A stretch of DNA of 64,000 bases from Chrysemys picta bellii (GCF_011386835.1 NC_088800.1:23736572-23800571), one strand, 5' to 3'. Positions 12,690-24,899 are shown, counted from the stretch's first letter. The notes: a model not told the origin generated them from the sequence alone. Numbers and translations are program-made.

Positions 12690-13320
12690 AATGTGATTCA
12701 GTCATTGATCTGGGCATAGTAGCAAATGAGGACAAACACAGGGATGGATTTTAAGTGACAAGCCTCAAATGTATTAAACTTAATATGGGGAGGGATGCTA
12801 CCCATCCTGTCACCCATACTCCCACATACGAGGCATTTTAAGCCTACTCCTAAAACTCATCTCGCTATTCTAAATGCTACCCCTTCATCTCCCTGCAAGG
12901 GGAACAGAAGATACTATTGTATTCAGTCCACAAAGGTTGCTATCCCATGAGCACAAGGTCTATTAGCAAAATCATGGGTCTTTTATTTCTGGAAATGATT
13001 TCTTTTAACTGCATAGGAAACTGACTGCAAGTTGCAACAAACTAACATGTTTACCAAGTATTACCACTAATCACTAAATCCTATTCTTATTTAACTGTGC
13101 CTCTGGGATGCTGCGAGGAAGGTGAAAAACTCCACAGGTCGTTGCCAATTTGGCCTCTATGAGAAGAAAAAAATTCTCCTCTGCCCCCAAAACAGGTGAT
13201 TGGTCAGACATGCAGCATCCTCAAAACATAGCTCTGAAGCCTCCACAACAGGGTGGGGAGTACAGAGATGTGGAAACAGAGCAAAAAGAGTCTCCATGTG
13301 GCCCAGCCCCAGTCACTACC
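12690..13320 (+). repeat. Unnamed interspersed repeat, copy 2
   Basis: Second copy of the family at 3160-3640, in the same orientation. It carries CAGGGATGGATTTTAAGTG at about 12739, a GGGAGGGATGCTACCCA block, CCCACATACGAGGCATTTTA, and then GATGCTGCGAGGAAGGTG at about 13108. It is longer than copy 1, so one of them has an indel. Confidence 0.5.
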
Positions 13321-13559
13321 AGCCCCATCAAGTTTCCCACTGATGATGTGAGAAAGTGCTAACTGACATCGCTGTTGATGGTTTGGAAAGAGTATGAGCA
13401 ATTCCAATCTTTCTGATCAGTGTATTATAAAGAAATGTATTTGAGAGCTAATGAAGGTACAACAGAAAGCCTACTCCACTATGATAGGGATGCTTTGTGG
13501 TAGCATTTTGGACCAAATCAGGCCCTGGGTAATTAGCACTGCAGGAAAAGGAAACTATA

Positions 13560-13885
13560 GGTAGGTCTACACTTATGGTGGCATGTAGACTGCAGATACT
13601 GTAGGCCCAACTAGCACAGGTATGAACAACAGTGAGACGGTGAGGCATGCCTTGGGTGAATAGAGTAGAGTGCTGAAGCCTAGGATACATCCCTAAACAG
13701 CTCTCTACACACCCAAACAGTGTCCTCTCACATCTACAGTTCTATCTTTAGCAGTGTAGAGGCCTTCTGCCAGGGAGGCAGGGGGAAAGGCTCCACTCTC
13801 AGCGCATTTCCCCACTATTGGAGCCTTTCCTACTGCCTCCTTGCTGCCGGAGCATTTCACTGCAGTGTGTAGCTATACCTACCCT
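13560..13885. mobile_element. Probable palindromic MITE
   Basis: Termini are GGTAGGTCTACAC on the left and, reversed, GGTAGGTATAGCTACAC on the right. Inside, GCCAGGGAGGCAGGGGGAAA at about 13768 pairs with a reversed copy at about 13818-13848, forming a large stem. No coding capacity. The boundaries are approximate. Confidence 0.45.
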
Positions 13886-15642
13886 ACACGCTGCCACACA
13901 AGTAGACAAGGTCAATGAAACAGTGCATGACAGCAGAATGAAGTTTTGATTAAATATTGTATCGAGACCTGATACTGTGTGCAAACTTGAATTTCTTTAT
14001 TAGAAGGTTCTAGAAATATCACTGGTTCTAGTGGTATTCCCCATTTTAAACATACAGAATATTTCTGAAACTTGTCATATTTCTAAAATCAGACTACACT
14101 TTTTAAGTACATTCACACTGTACATCAGAGTTGTGCTATATATCATGGGTCATTTGGGACTTCATAGCAATAACAGGGATAGGACTCGGATGCATAGGCC
14201 CCATCAGTAAAGGGGAATCTCTTTTAGAAGTACAGTTGTAGGGCCGGTTGTCTGACACAGAGAAGAGAAGTTCTGAATCTTTCCAGTAGAGGGCTGTTAT
14301 AGACATACACACTAGGCTGTTCAATAGGATATGAAATATTGTATACTTGCGTCATCGGCCTTTCAACTAAAAATACCACCAGTATTTTTGACAGATTACC
14401 AATAGACAAAGAGCGATTCCTAATATGAAATAACCACCAAGGGCTGTAATATCTGTGTCAAGCCATGTGACATCAAATAGACACAAGCTTGGGAAAATGG
14501 CTAGTCATATCTTCATGTTCCTTCAGGGACCTCTTAGTCTCACCTTGCCTAGATAACAGAGCTTTGTTCAGCTTATGTGCATTAATATGCAATGTAGGGC
14601 ACTGAGACACTATTTAAAATAGGCTTATGGAGTATATAAATTGTTGACTGCATTCTATTTTACACTTGTGGCTACAACAGGAGACCGAGAACGGAAAGAC
14701 TGAAATATCATGAAGCAGCATATCCTCAAAGCAATTCCCACTCTGCCAAAACCAAGAAGCCGTGCAATTTGCATGTAAAGCCTATTCTTATGAGTTTTGT
14801 AAGCCAACTCATATTTCAGAGACTTAGATCAGACTCATATAAGCAAATAAAAATGTAGATGCTTATCTAAATAGAATCTCCAGCAGTTCATACTCATCAT
14901 ACTAGTGATAGTATCTCTGAACTAGTCAATTAAAAATGAACTGTATAATTTTACTAATTACATCAATTTCCTCAATACAGATTTACAGAAGTAAATCACA
15001 AAACTAAAAATGCAGTATGTAAATCCAGGGTAAACTAGTTATGTGTTGTTTAGTTGGCTGCAGGTACTGAGAAACCAGTGTTTAGCTCTTTTGTTTTCCA
15101 TTTCTTAAATTCAGTTTATGGCAAATATAAATTAACAAGCATCTATGCTGTAGGCAGATGACTAGATAGTGATTTCAAAATCATGTCCTCATTAGTGCTA
15201 AAGTAGAGTTTGTTATTCCAAGAAAGGATGTAACACCTCTGTAATTAGGGACTGCTCAGGCCTCAGGGGAATCCTAACAAAGCAAATTTCATACATTGAT
15301 ATGCTTTCCATTGCTTCATTTCTTTGTTCTATTGCCCCTGTTGTTAATAACACCCTGCAGCAAAAAATGTTCATGAAGCCAAGAGCTGTCCAGATAAGAG
15401 AAAAGGTCATGATCCCCCTAGTGCGTGTTCATCAGTGAATGGACACCAATCTGAAAATAAGAGGATGCCTGTCAATATGGAGTGGAAGGCAGCAGCATAA
15501 CATCAAATTAAAGCCAACGAATGCTCATACAGTTGTACTGGGCTCCAACCTTAACCAAAAATCAATAATCAACAAAGTATTACAATATAAAGTGACTGAA
15601 TCATTGGGGGAGGAGGAAGAAGAAGGGGGAAGCACTATGAAA
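13886..15642. other. Unassigned sequence
   Basis: AT-rich, with no gene or repeat recognised. Open frames are at most 65 codons. Confidence 0.5.
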
Positions 15643-15692
15643 GCTTTGCAAACACATACACACACACACACACACACATATATATAAATATA
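15643..15692. repeat. (CA)n microsatellite followed by (TA)n
   Basis: ACACATA then an uninterrupted run of roughly 12 CA units, followed by TATATATAAATATA. The open frames that cross it are simply the repeat in translation. Confidence 0.95.
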
Positions 15693-16492
15693 TGAAAGAA
15701 AATGACAGAGCATCTCACCTTCTTACATTTTATTGAGAAGTGCAATATTAGCTATTGGGTGAAAGGAATATAGTAAAAGATTCCAAGCATGCTCATATAA
15801 TTAATGGATGATGCAGCAGGTGCTTACCCCTCATCTTAAGCAAGGTCCTGAAACCAATATAACGTAGAACACAAAGCCTTCACGTTTGATCTCAGCTCCA
15901 AATAGTAAGGCTGACTGGTAACCATAATTCATGTATATTTTATTACAATACAATTGCTTTGGATAATCACAGTAGGAGCAAGCATGTTGCAGAACAAGCA
16001 GCTGCCTGATGATATTGTGGGAAGAGACTTGTCAAGCTACTTGGCTACAATGAAAATAGTTTTTTTTTAAATATGAAAGATTTTGTTGGGACTAAACCAT
16101 GTAGCTGATTTCCTGATAAAACTGCAACTCTCATCACCAGTGTATTCTGCTTAAAAGCAGTTACAAATGTTTTGTGAATAATATAATCCTCTGACATACC
16201 TCATGACAGATCCTATGTTTCTAACTTTGAATCTAACTTCCTGCAGCTAGACGTTTTCATGCTTCCATTTTGGGGCACTGAGCGTCTGATCACAAAGCTC
16301 CTGAAATCAGTTGTAAGGACAATAAACTGGACTTTAGTTGTTGGGACATGTAATCACAAACTGTAGATGCCTCTTAAAAATAAGCAGTTATGCCCCCTCT
16401 CTTCTCCTCCTGCACCATTCCTGAATACAAAAATGCCAAACACACCAAATGCTGTAGAAATTATTAAAAGCAAATAGATATGCAAATCATGC
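15693..16492. other. Unassigned sequence
   Basis: No feature recognised. Confidence 0.5.
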
Positions 16493-16600
16493 TAGAGAGC
16501 CAAGGTGGGCGAGGTAATCGCTTTTATTGAACCAACTTCTGTTGGAGAGAGAAGCAAGCTTTTGAGCCCCACAGAGCTCTTCTTCAGTCAAGCTTGTGTA
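16493..16600 (-). mobile_element. Old Penelope-like terminal repeat fragment, copy 2, with hammerhead-like core
   Basis: Same family as 1722-1860. On the minus strand it reads CTGAAGA (16587-16581). A short stem follows, in which GAGC (16579-16576) is complementary to GCTC (16567-16564). Then come AAAA (16563-16560) and GCTTGC. This matches the hammerhead ribozyme order CUGANGA - stem II - GAAA, with the G of GAAA changed to A. One extra A between CUGANGA and the stem is a caveat. Hammerhead ribozymes are known in PLE terminal repeats; the assignment here is inference. Confidence 0.5.
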
Positions 16601-17194
16601 ATGATAAATATTTCTACCAAGAAGCCAGCACTCTTTATATGAGCTGTAAGGGAAGTTCACATTTTTTGATGGTTTGTGGCCAAATAAAAATCATGCAGGT
16701 GGGTTGTTGTTGTCAGTTTTGTTCTGGTTCTTATGGCCACCATATATTTGCAAGATTAATTTTACTGCTTAAAGCCCAGGCCTGCATATAAAAGTGCCTG
16801 ATTTTAAAAAATGACCTGATTTTACCCCATATAGCTCTGAATCCATAAGTAATTGCAGGAACGTTTAATAGCATTTGGATATCTAACTACCAGAATACAC
16901 CTGTAAAGTGCATAGACAGCCATCTAAGTTTTATTAAATGCACCTGCAGTCATCTGAACTTCCAAAATTACACAAAGTAGTATTTTTAAAGTTTGCAATT
17001 ATTTCCAAAATGGCACCCACAATACTGGAGGCCAAGTTGAGGCTCTTTTAAAATGACGGGCAAGTAAGGCTGTTCTCTCATGGCTTGTCAGAAAAGAAAC
17101 TCTATGTATTGGTCTTTGATATCGTTCATCGTACTTGAAAGCTTTTCAGAACAAATGGTTAGAATAGCCAGTGCCTACATGGGAATAAAGCATC

Positions 17195-17300
17195 CAGTCA
17201 GGATAAGGGACTAATTGTGCTAGGTGCTGTACAAATATATAGGAAGACAAAGTCTCTGTCTGAAAAGCCTATAATTTAAAAAGACCTGAAACAGAAAAAG
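17195..17300 (+). repeat. MIR/CORE-SINE-like fragment
   Basis: GGGACTAATTGTGCTAGGTGCTGTACAAA, then GAAGACAAAGTCTCTGTCTG, CCTATAATTTAAA and ACAGAAAAAGGGTGGGAGG. This is the order seen in a common amniote SINE-like repeat, whose other parts are at 19195-19316 and 42310-42400. Confidence 0.5.
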
Positions 17301-17779
17301 GGTGGGAGGAAGGGATACAGTGTACAGAGAGAGAGCAATCAAGGCAATAGCAGGCAAATGGCATATCAGGTCCATTGGGTTTTGTTTGTGCCTACCTATA
17401 TTTCCCTCCACCCTTGTTACAAACAATTATAAGTGATTTTGTGGATGGACAATGAAGTCTTTAGACTCAGCATCTCAGGCATTTAGACAACTACAGCATG
17501 AAAAGAGGTGGGAGAGAGCTTAGTCTTTTCCAAAGTACAGAATTTGTTCTTATAAGATACGCTCAGATAAGAACTACTTTGTTATCTGACTTCTTCATTC
17601 GGTCAGTGGGTTATGTGGAGCCTATGTTGGAGCCCTTCTTTTTACCTGAGCCAATTAGAGCTTGCAACCTCCATTGCAGTCTTGGTTCCAGTAACGCAAA
17701 AACCCTTAGCATCTAATTAGTTGTTTGTGTTGTTTCTTCCAGGAATCATGCTCCTTCTCATTCTCAAGGAAAGTCCTAC

Positions 17780-18060
17780 CTGGCATAAATGACTTTTGAA
17801 AAACTGCCGCATCAGCAAGTCTTTAAGTTTACTACCTTGTTAATTAGGGTCATTGCCACTAATAATTTAGCCAATAATCTGGTATTTTTAATCAGGCAGT
17901 TATTGCATTTATTATTTCCTATGGCTGAAGCCGTAATAAACATTATGAAATACTTTAATTTATGACAGTTTTACCCATCATAAAAGCCACCATAGCCCTA
18001 AATTTTCTTTAAGCAGTAGCTTTTGTTTCTTATTTCAGATCTTTTCTTTCAAACTCTAAT
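17780..18060. other. Candidate conserved non-coding element
   Basis: AT-rich, repeat-free block dense in homeodomain-type TAATTA/TTAAT/CAATAA words (GTTAATTAGGGTCATT, TTTTTAATCAGGCAGTTATT). No ORF. Its look is that of vertebrate developmental CNEs. Only a cross-species alignment could confirm this. Confidence 0.3.
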
Positions 18061-18094
18061 CTAAAATACAAATTCTCGTTGATGGCACACATTA

Positions 18095-18361
18095 AGGGCA
18101 TGTTTACACTGCAAGTTAAAGATGTGACTGCAGCGTGGGTAGGCATACCACTGCTAGCTTTAATCTAGCTAGCATGGGTCACAATAGCTGTGTAGATGTT
18201 GTGGCAATCCAAGTACGTACCCTGGGTCCCTGGAGGACTTGCACTCCAGTTGCTAGCCTGTGCTACCATGTCCACACTGCTATTCTTACCTGTACTAGCT
18301 AGGTTAAAATTAGCCTACCTGTGCTACAGTTACACTTTCACTTGCAGTGTAGACATACCCT
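18095..18361. mobile_element. 267-bp MITE with TA flanks
   Basis: Termini AGGGCATGTTTACACTGCAA and, reversed, AGGGTATGTCTACACTGCAA match at all but two positions. TA lies immediately outside each end (18093-18094 and 18362-18363). The interior carries GCTAGC-rich segments and no ORF with a known domain. It is non-autonomous. Confidence 0.75.
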
Positions 18362-19194
18362 TAGGGGCTCATCCTGTAAATCCTTATTTATGCAAGCAGT
18401 ACCTTAATCAATGAGACTACTTGCAGAGTAAAACACAGCTCAGTGTGTGAGTAAGGTTAGCAAAATCTGGCCCTGTGTAAGTGGGGACCCTGTCCAGTTA
18501 CTAAAGAGTTGACAGGATTGCAATATGGTGACACCCTGCTAAACAAAGATTTTATGAATCTATTACTCCATCCTGTTTCTCAAAACAAAAGGAATAACTC
18601 AGTGTTGTAATGATTACTGTTCTATTTTGGATGTTTACGTGGCATTGATTTGTAAACTTGTTAAAACCTCCTAAATAAATAGTTATTAAAAAAAAAAAAA
18701 GAAATCAACAGGATTGTGCCAAGAGACTGAATTTTAGTGAAGGAGTTTAGGTGAAGAACATTGGGTGGCTCAACAGAAAAAATCCAACAAGTTATTCTAG
18801 TGCTGAACATATGTAATACCTTACACAAGTTGGAGAACATTGGAGAATTACCAAATGCTCCCACAAGCGAACAGAAATAAAATACATCTAATGACAGTCT
18901 ATGGGGATGCTAGCTCACCTGTACAGACACACACGTCTACAAGTTAAGGTCCTTTCCTGAGAATGGAGCATTCACTATGACGAATTTCCCACAGCACAGT
19001 AATATCTTTAGAGGTAATAAGCTTAATTGCTCGATGCTGTAGTAAATGTAATGCTAATGCCCAGTTAACAATACTATTATTTTAGTATTATTATTATTTG
19101 TACTGCAATAGCTGAAATCGAGACCCCGTTGCTTAAAGTTTCTAAGTCTCTGTCACAATGACATTAGGATCAACGACAAGAAAGGGTGGGAGCA

Positions 19195-19316
19195 GGAAAG
19201 TATTATTAGCCCTGTTTTATAGTTGGAGAGCTGAGGCACGGAGATAAAGTGACTTGTCACACAGGAAGTCTACGGCAGAGCTGGGAATTGAATCCAGTTC
19301 TCCTGACTCCCCTCTC
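19195..19316 (+). repeat. MIR/CORE-SINE-like fragment
   Basis: Clear MIR signature: TTTTATAGTTGGAGAGCTGAGGCACGGAGA, AAAGTGACTTGTCACACAGG, then GGCAGAGCTGGGAATTGAA. Confidence 0.75.
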
Positions 19317-19969
19317 TCTATTGCTATATAATTAATAGTACTTTGTGCTAAATATAGTGTCTGTCGCCCAAAAACCTCAGAATGCTTTACAAATACTAAT
19401 TAAACCTAACGACGACTCTGGGATTACGCTAATTAGTGTCATGCCCATGCTATGAGTCTAAACAAGCAGTTTCTAATGCACATCATACTGAGGATGCCAA
19501 ATTACCATCCTGGCATGCAAAGTACCATCTCAATTCACACTCTGGATATGGAAGAGAGAAAAAAAAAAGTACAACGTGCCGGATGGAGGTTTGCAAAACT
19601 GTTAAGTACTGTGTTCCTTTGGTTGGATGCTTAGCAGGCCGCTCCAACAGCATAACCAAGGAGATACATGGCTTCAGACCTGTGCCAAAAAGGAGAGATT
19701 CTGCACACAGGTGGGCAAAAGAAGCAACATCTATTAACAGCCACAGCTGAGAAGGGACAGAAAGCAGCAGGGAGATTTAGAACTCTGGGCCTGAACCCCT
19801 TGAAGCCTCAAGCCAAAGGGCATCCACTGCACCCAATGCAATGGGAGAAGTCACAAAGCAAGACCCCAGTGAAAAACAATGACCTAAACCACTGCCCTGC
19901 AAGGCAGATGCTGACATGGAATCCTCAAGCATATTTTTCTCCCTCATCCCTAGGTTGAGGTAGGTTTCT

Positions 19970-20230
19970 TTTTATGAGCATGATTACAGCTTAATTTATG
20001 GCTTTACTTAATTGTCTGAGCAATGCAGGGTTAATGTCCTGTGCGAGGACAAGTCATCTTTCCTTTATTACAGCAATCACTTAATGTAAAGTTAGGCTGT
20101 TAGATTTTATCTCCATATCCTTGGCAATGACCAGTACTACTGGGCTTTATTGCAAATTCTCCTTTTACAGTGATGCATCACGTAACACATTTAAAAATAT
20201 TTTACAGCCTGCCTAAGGGCTGATATGCTA
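19970..20230. other. Candidate conserved non-coding element
   Basis: Repeat-free AT-rich block with AGCTTAATTTATGGC, CTTTATTACAGCAATCACTTAA and GGGCTTTATTGCAAATTC. No ORF. Conservation is suspected from composition only. Confidence 0.25.
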
Positions 20231-20374
20231 CCACACAGAGACAACGGTCTGGGTGCATCCCTATGACCTTGCTCCTCATGCAGGATGATAAGTTCAACTA
20301 CTGAGAGAAGAATAAACTGATCTAGGTTCATCTGTTCAAAAGTGTAACTATGTACTGCTGTCATGGCTTACGTA

Positions 20375-20494
20375 GGGTGACCAAATGTCCCAATTTTATA
20401 GGGACAGTCCCGATTTTTGGGTTTTTTTCTTATATAGGCTCCTATTACCCCCCTCTCCCTGTCCCGATTTTTCACACTTGCTGTTTGGTCACCC
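20375..20494 (-). mobile_element. 120-bp TA-flanked MITE, copy 2
   Basis: Second copy of the element at 10743-10862, reversed: TA at 20373-20374 and 20495-20496, termini GGGTGACCAAA and TTTGGTCACCC, internal GTCCCGATTTTT. It is also exactly 120 bp. Confidence 0.8.
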
Positions 20495-20914
20495 TAGGCT
20501 TACATTACCAAAGCAAAGCAACAGATTAATAATGGCAGCAGAGAATGGGAGGAAACCTTTCTCCCTCTTGAACCAGTAGCTTGGATCTTTCATTCCCTCT
20601 GTTATTCTCATGCAATGCAAAAAACCTTTATTTTGAAAGCTAGGGCCTCCCCAATGCAAACTAGGAACAAACAAAGTGCATTATAGGAGTTTCTTTCTCC
20701 TGTGTATATACTTCACTTTTCTCAGATTGAAAGACCCCAGAGAAGATGTTTCTCCTTCGATCAAGTGAAAAGACTTGGGATCAAGCTGTGTTTGGCATAG
20801 GCAGGAGATAGTCCATTCAAGTCAACAGAGTTGTGCCCACTAACACCAGCATGGAGTTTGGCCCATGAAGTGGAGATGTAGGCCCATGCCTCAACATGAA
20901 GTCAGAGGAATATA

Positions 20915-21115
20915 CAGTAGAACCCAGATTTCCTGAACACTCCAGGAGCCACTCAAAAGCTTTCTGGATAATAAAGATGTTGGTTAATCCCTGATATGAA
21001 ATTCTGTCCTTCTCAGAGTGGAGTGGGGACTACAACAAACTCTGAGGGAGCACATCTAGCCTTCAGGTAACCAAGAGTTATGGTTAACTAGAGTTCAGCT
21101 AAAAAGGTTTTATTG
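20915..21115. mobile_element. Decayed pogo/Tigger-like MITE
   Basis: Left end CAGTAGAACCCAGATTTCCTGAAC is mirrored by the reversed right end ACAATAAAACCTTTTTAGCTGAAC. A TATA precedes the left end. The inner text (GGATAATAAAGATG...TTAATCCC) is typical of Tigger-type relics. The right boundary is approximate. Confidence 0.5.
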
Positions 21116-21171
21116 TGTTCGTATGATGACCTTGTAGTAGCTAGAATCCATGCAGGCCGATCCTTGTGAAA

Positions 21172-22561
21172 CACTGGTCTACAATTTTTGAGAAGTCGTC
21201 TGCTTCAGAGATAAAATGTGCTATTTATTATGTATTTTGATGTGCTGAATTCAAATATGACAATTAAAACAACTGATTGGCTACTGTTTCTAAGATATTT
21301 AAGTGTTTACATTTTATGTCTATGTATATTGTGTAGATAGCAGAGTTTTAATCATAAATTGTAAACCTAGGTCTTTTCATGTGTTTATGGTTGCTTTACA
21401 TGATAATATTTCACCTGTCCTGTTTATGTAACACTTTAAAAATCAGCAAAAGGGTTATATAAATAAAATTTATTATGAAACAAAAGGCAAAAAATCCCTG
21501 ACAAGGTCATTCAGTTCACCTTGTGTTATGAGGTGTGGTTCAGAGGAGGAGGATGGGAGAAAATGTGGGTCCTGTGACATTGATGGTTCAGGACCAGAAG
21601 TTTCATCCTCTTCCTCTTCCTCGTCTGACTCAAGTGAGAATGATTCTGGTGCATCAGGAACCGGCAGTTCTTCTCCGTGAGGTACTGGGCGTATAGCTGA
21701 TGGAATGTTTGGATAATGCACAGTCCACTTTTTCTTCTTTGATATACCTTTCCCAACTGGAGGCACCATGCAGAAGTAACAATTGCTGGTATGATCTGTT
21801 GGCTCTCTCCAAATCATTGGCACTGCAAAAGGCATAGATTTCCTTTTCCTGTTCAACCACTGGCGAAGACTTGTTGCACAAGTGTTGCAGCATATGTGTG
21901 GGGCCCACCTCTTGCCCTGATCTCTAATTTTGCAGCCAAAATAAAGGTGATTCTTAACCATAGTGGTTATACTGCGCTTTTGTGATGCAAAAGTCACTTC
22001 ACCACAAACATAGCAGAAGTTATCTGCACTGTTCACACAAGTACGAGGCATCTCTGCTCACTTTGGTTAAACAGAAATGTGTCCCTTTGCAAAATCAAAC
22101 ACTGACAAATAAGAGAGCACGACTCTGTATGATTTCTAGAGCTGATATACGGCAATTTGTTCAGCAGAGTGACGTAAACTTCGTTATGATTGCATCATCC
22201 ATGACTTCTAGGAATAACATGATGCAATTCATATCATGTATGACGCAATACCAGCTTCAGATTGCATCATTCATTGTTTTGCCTAAAAAGCAAGTACTGT
22301 CCAAACCCAGTCATAGATTTATTCATAGATCCAGTCAAAGATGTATTTTAGTCATTTCTGGTTTAAATGGAGATCCCTTCCCTTTATAACTCACTTATCC
22401 TCCGCCATTCCCAAGTCAAGGGTCGTATATACTGACCCAATAGCATATCTTGAAAACTAGAGCCAATCAACAATTTTAAGCATCATTTTCGTTCTCAATG
22501 ACCCAGAATTAGTAAAGTTTGACTACATTTATTTCAGAAGCATTTTGGCTGTAGAGCAGTG
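21172..22561 (-). mobile_element. CACTA (EnSpm)-like DNA transposon, internally truncated
   Basis: About 1.39 kb with imperfect inverted ends: CACTGGTCTACA on the left and, reversed, CACTGCTCTACA on the right. The similarity continues inward: both ends, read inward, reach a GATTGGCT-x-TTTC/T-AAGATAT block (left about 21272-21300; right about 22447-22475). AAA abuts both ends, compatible with a 3-bp target duplication. CAC-starting termini with a 3-bp duplication fit the EnSpm/CACTA group, but the superfamily is inference. On the minus strand the ORF at 22051-21473 follows about 510 bp of leader. Confidence 0.55.
21473..22051 (-). pseudogene. Truncated transposon-encoded zinc-finger protein (N-terminal part)
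   Basis: A 192-codon frame starting MPRTCVNSADNFCYVCGE. Cysteine pairs (CYVC near residue 13, CCNTC near 54, NCYFC near 90) suggest zinc binding. They are followed by a lysine patch (KKKK), IPSAIRPVPHGEELPVP, an acidic run (about residues 143-149) and a Ser/Pro-rich stretch. I recognise this as the N-terminus of a multicopy family found across turtles and many invertebrates, whose full members continue for several hundred residues. Here the frame stops after NDLVRDFLPFVS, so the C-terminal part is missing. A short region near residue 30 also looks deleted. An AATAAA follows the stop on the minus strand. The biochemical function of the family is unknown to me. It lies inside the inverted-repeat element 21172-22561. 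It could still be transcribed, but nothing shows this. Confidence 0.6.
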
Positions 22562-24899
22562 AAATCTGTGAAATGAAAACTACAGAATCCTGAAGGCCAA
22601 TATGAAGCAGGCAGGTTGTGGAGATGTGAGTGCAATCAGGATGGTGTGAGCACTTTGTGGTGCTTGGGGAACGAGGTACATAACTGCGACTGGTAAGGGT
22701 TCTTTTGCATGTAGCACCCCAAATACTTCATGTTAAGTGCACATGAATGAAAGAGTGCGAGCAAGTGTACAAACACACTGTTTAAAGAGCAGGCCCTGGA
22801 ATTCAACGAGGGTCCCACTGATGGGCACCCATGTAGGGCCCAAAAGTAAGAACAGAGACTGAATTTTTTATAATCATAATGAAGCAGTTAACTATGTTTC
22901 AAAAAATTAAAAATGCGAGCATTTGGAATGAACATTTATATATTTTCACTGCGTGCATTTCACCTGTGGAAGTAAACTGACTTGTCATCAAGTTAAAATA
23001 ATCCATCGAAAGAATTCTCCAACTAAAATGATATTTGCCTTTATATTTAGAAGGGAAAAATTAAATGTCTGTGTTCTGTTTTGAGTCGCTAAAAATTGTA
23101 ATTTAAATATTTATGGGACAATGTTAACTATATAGAACAATATTATAGTGAAACCTGATAGCACAAATTACTTGAGAGCTCTTTTAAAATCCTAATTCTG
23201 TGCAGTGTCTACTCCTTTGAAACAAACACTCTGCTCTAATGACCAAATCTGGTTGTTACTATGAAGAATTATCACCAATATGGGCTACTTCCCTGGACAT
23301 ATTACTTAGAACTAAGCTGTTACCATCTGCCCTCGCTGTTAATTGTGAAGACAAAAAGAACATCTTTCATAATTAGAATAAGTATAAATATAAAGTGCTT
23401 TACAGTATGAGCATGCATCATGTTCTACATACAGTACAACATGGATTGATTATATGCTGAGCATGTTTTAAACACAAATAGTGGGGAAATTGGTTCTATT
23501 TCCTGGGGGGTTTATTTTTGTTTTTGCAGCAAACAGGACTGAATACAAGAAGCTTTTGCTAGATAGTTCATATTATTGTGCAAGAACTAAAGAATGTACT
23601 CAAAAATCAAATAAGAATGGTCAGTGAGAATGTTTGTTCACCTATTTCTGAGCAGACCAAACAGTAATTGCAGTGAAAGTAAATTTCTCCCATCATGCCT
23701 TGTGCTCTATTGAGTTCACTCAAGATGTAATTGGAAAACAAATACAGCAACACCATCATCAGGACAGACACAAGTGCTTGTCTTGGGAATGGGTTGTTGT
23801 ATAATGTGATAGGTCTTATTTCCACTGACACTCTTTATTCTTATCTAATAAAGTACGCCAGTACAGCCTTTGCAACCCTATAGTAATAATTAAATCTCAT
23901 ACATATATATTGTCATCCTGTGCAGATTCCAAGGGATATTTTAATAACTATTAAATGTTAAGAACCAGGCCAAGTCTGAAATAGGGTCTAATTCATTACT
24001 GTATTACTTTGTTAATTTAAAAAAAAATCATGAGCAAGCCACAGGCATGAGCTAATAAGAATGAATCTTACTTAAGTTTGGAATCCATCTATGAATGAGA
24101 TCCCTCTTATTAAACAGAGCTGACTTTTTGCTAGATATGCAATGTAGTGAGTTACACAGCTATGTTTATTGTTAACTTCTACATGTATAGACATTTCCAT
24201 TGTGCCCAGCACAGTAGCAGTGTCTGAGTGACTCACAAGATTAAAGATGCATCAGTATGTTTATTATGAATTCTATAATCTACAGAAATAAAAAGGAATG
24301 AAGAAAACATGGACCTGTGAAAAATGCCACACTATTGAAAAACACCACCAGACCTAAGAAGCTAAATTTGATGAGATTGCACGTTTGATCGGACTCATTT
24401 GTTGGATGGTTTTAGTCTTAACAGGCACTTGGCATATCCTGAAAGGATAATTTCAAAATAAATGCAGCGCTATTAGCTTCTGGACACCACAAAAATCATA
24501 CCAGAATAGTACTGCAAAGTCAACTGAACTAAAAATATTTCAAGAGACACTGTGACGCTGCCAGCAACTGCAGCCAAGAAGCTTTTATCTGCTCTGAAAG
24601 AAAGAAACTGTTAGACATTAAAGCATGTCTTGGCTACCTGAAGCAAACCTTCATTATTTTTTTACTGTCGCACGTATGTAGACATAATGTGTAGCATGCC
24701 GCACTACAGGAATCCATTATAATTTAGCAATATTTGTAACCACCTATCCAACATGACACTGTCATTAATTATGTCACAACCAGGAGGAAAATAACAAAGG
24801 AGCACAATTGCTGTTTCATGTACAACAGTTTAGAACGACAGAGGGAGTTTACACGAACAAACCATATTAAAGCTATATGACCCGCTTGTACTGATAACA
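22562..24899. other. Unassigned AT-rich sequence
   Basis: No gene or repeat recognised. The short open frames have no domain. Confidence 0.5.

Noticed and set aside
15439..15713. Open frames over the CA microsatellite
   Set aside because: THTHTH and VCVCVC tracts are the repeat in translation.
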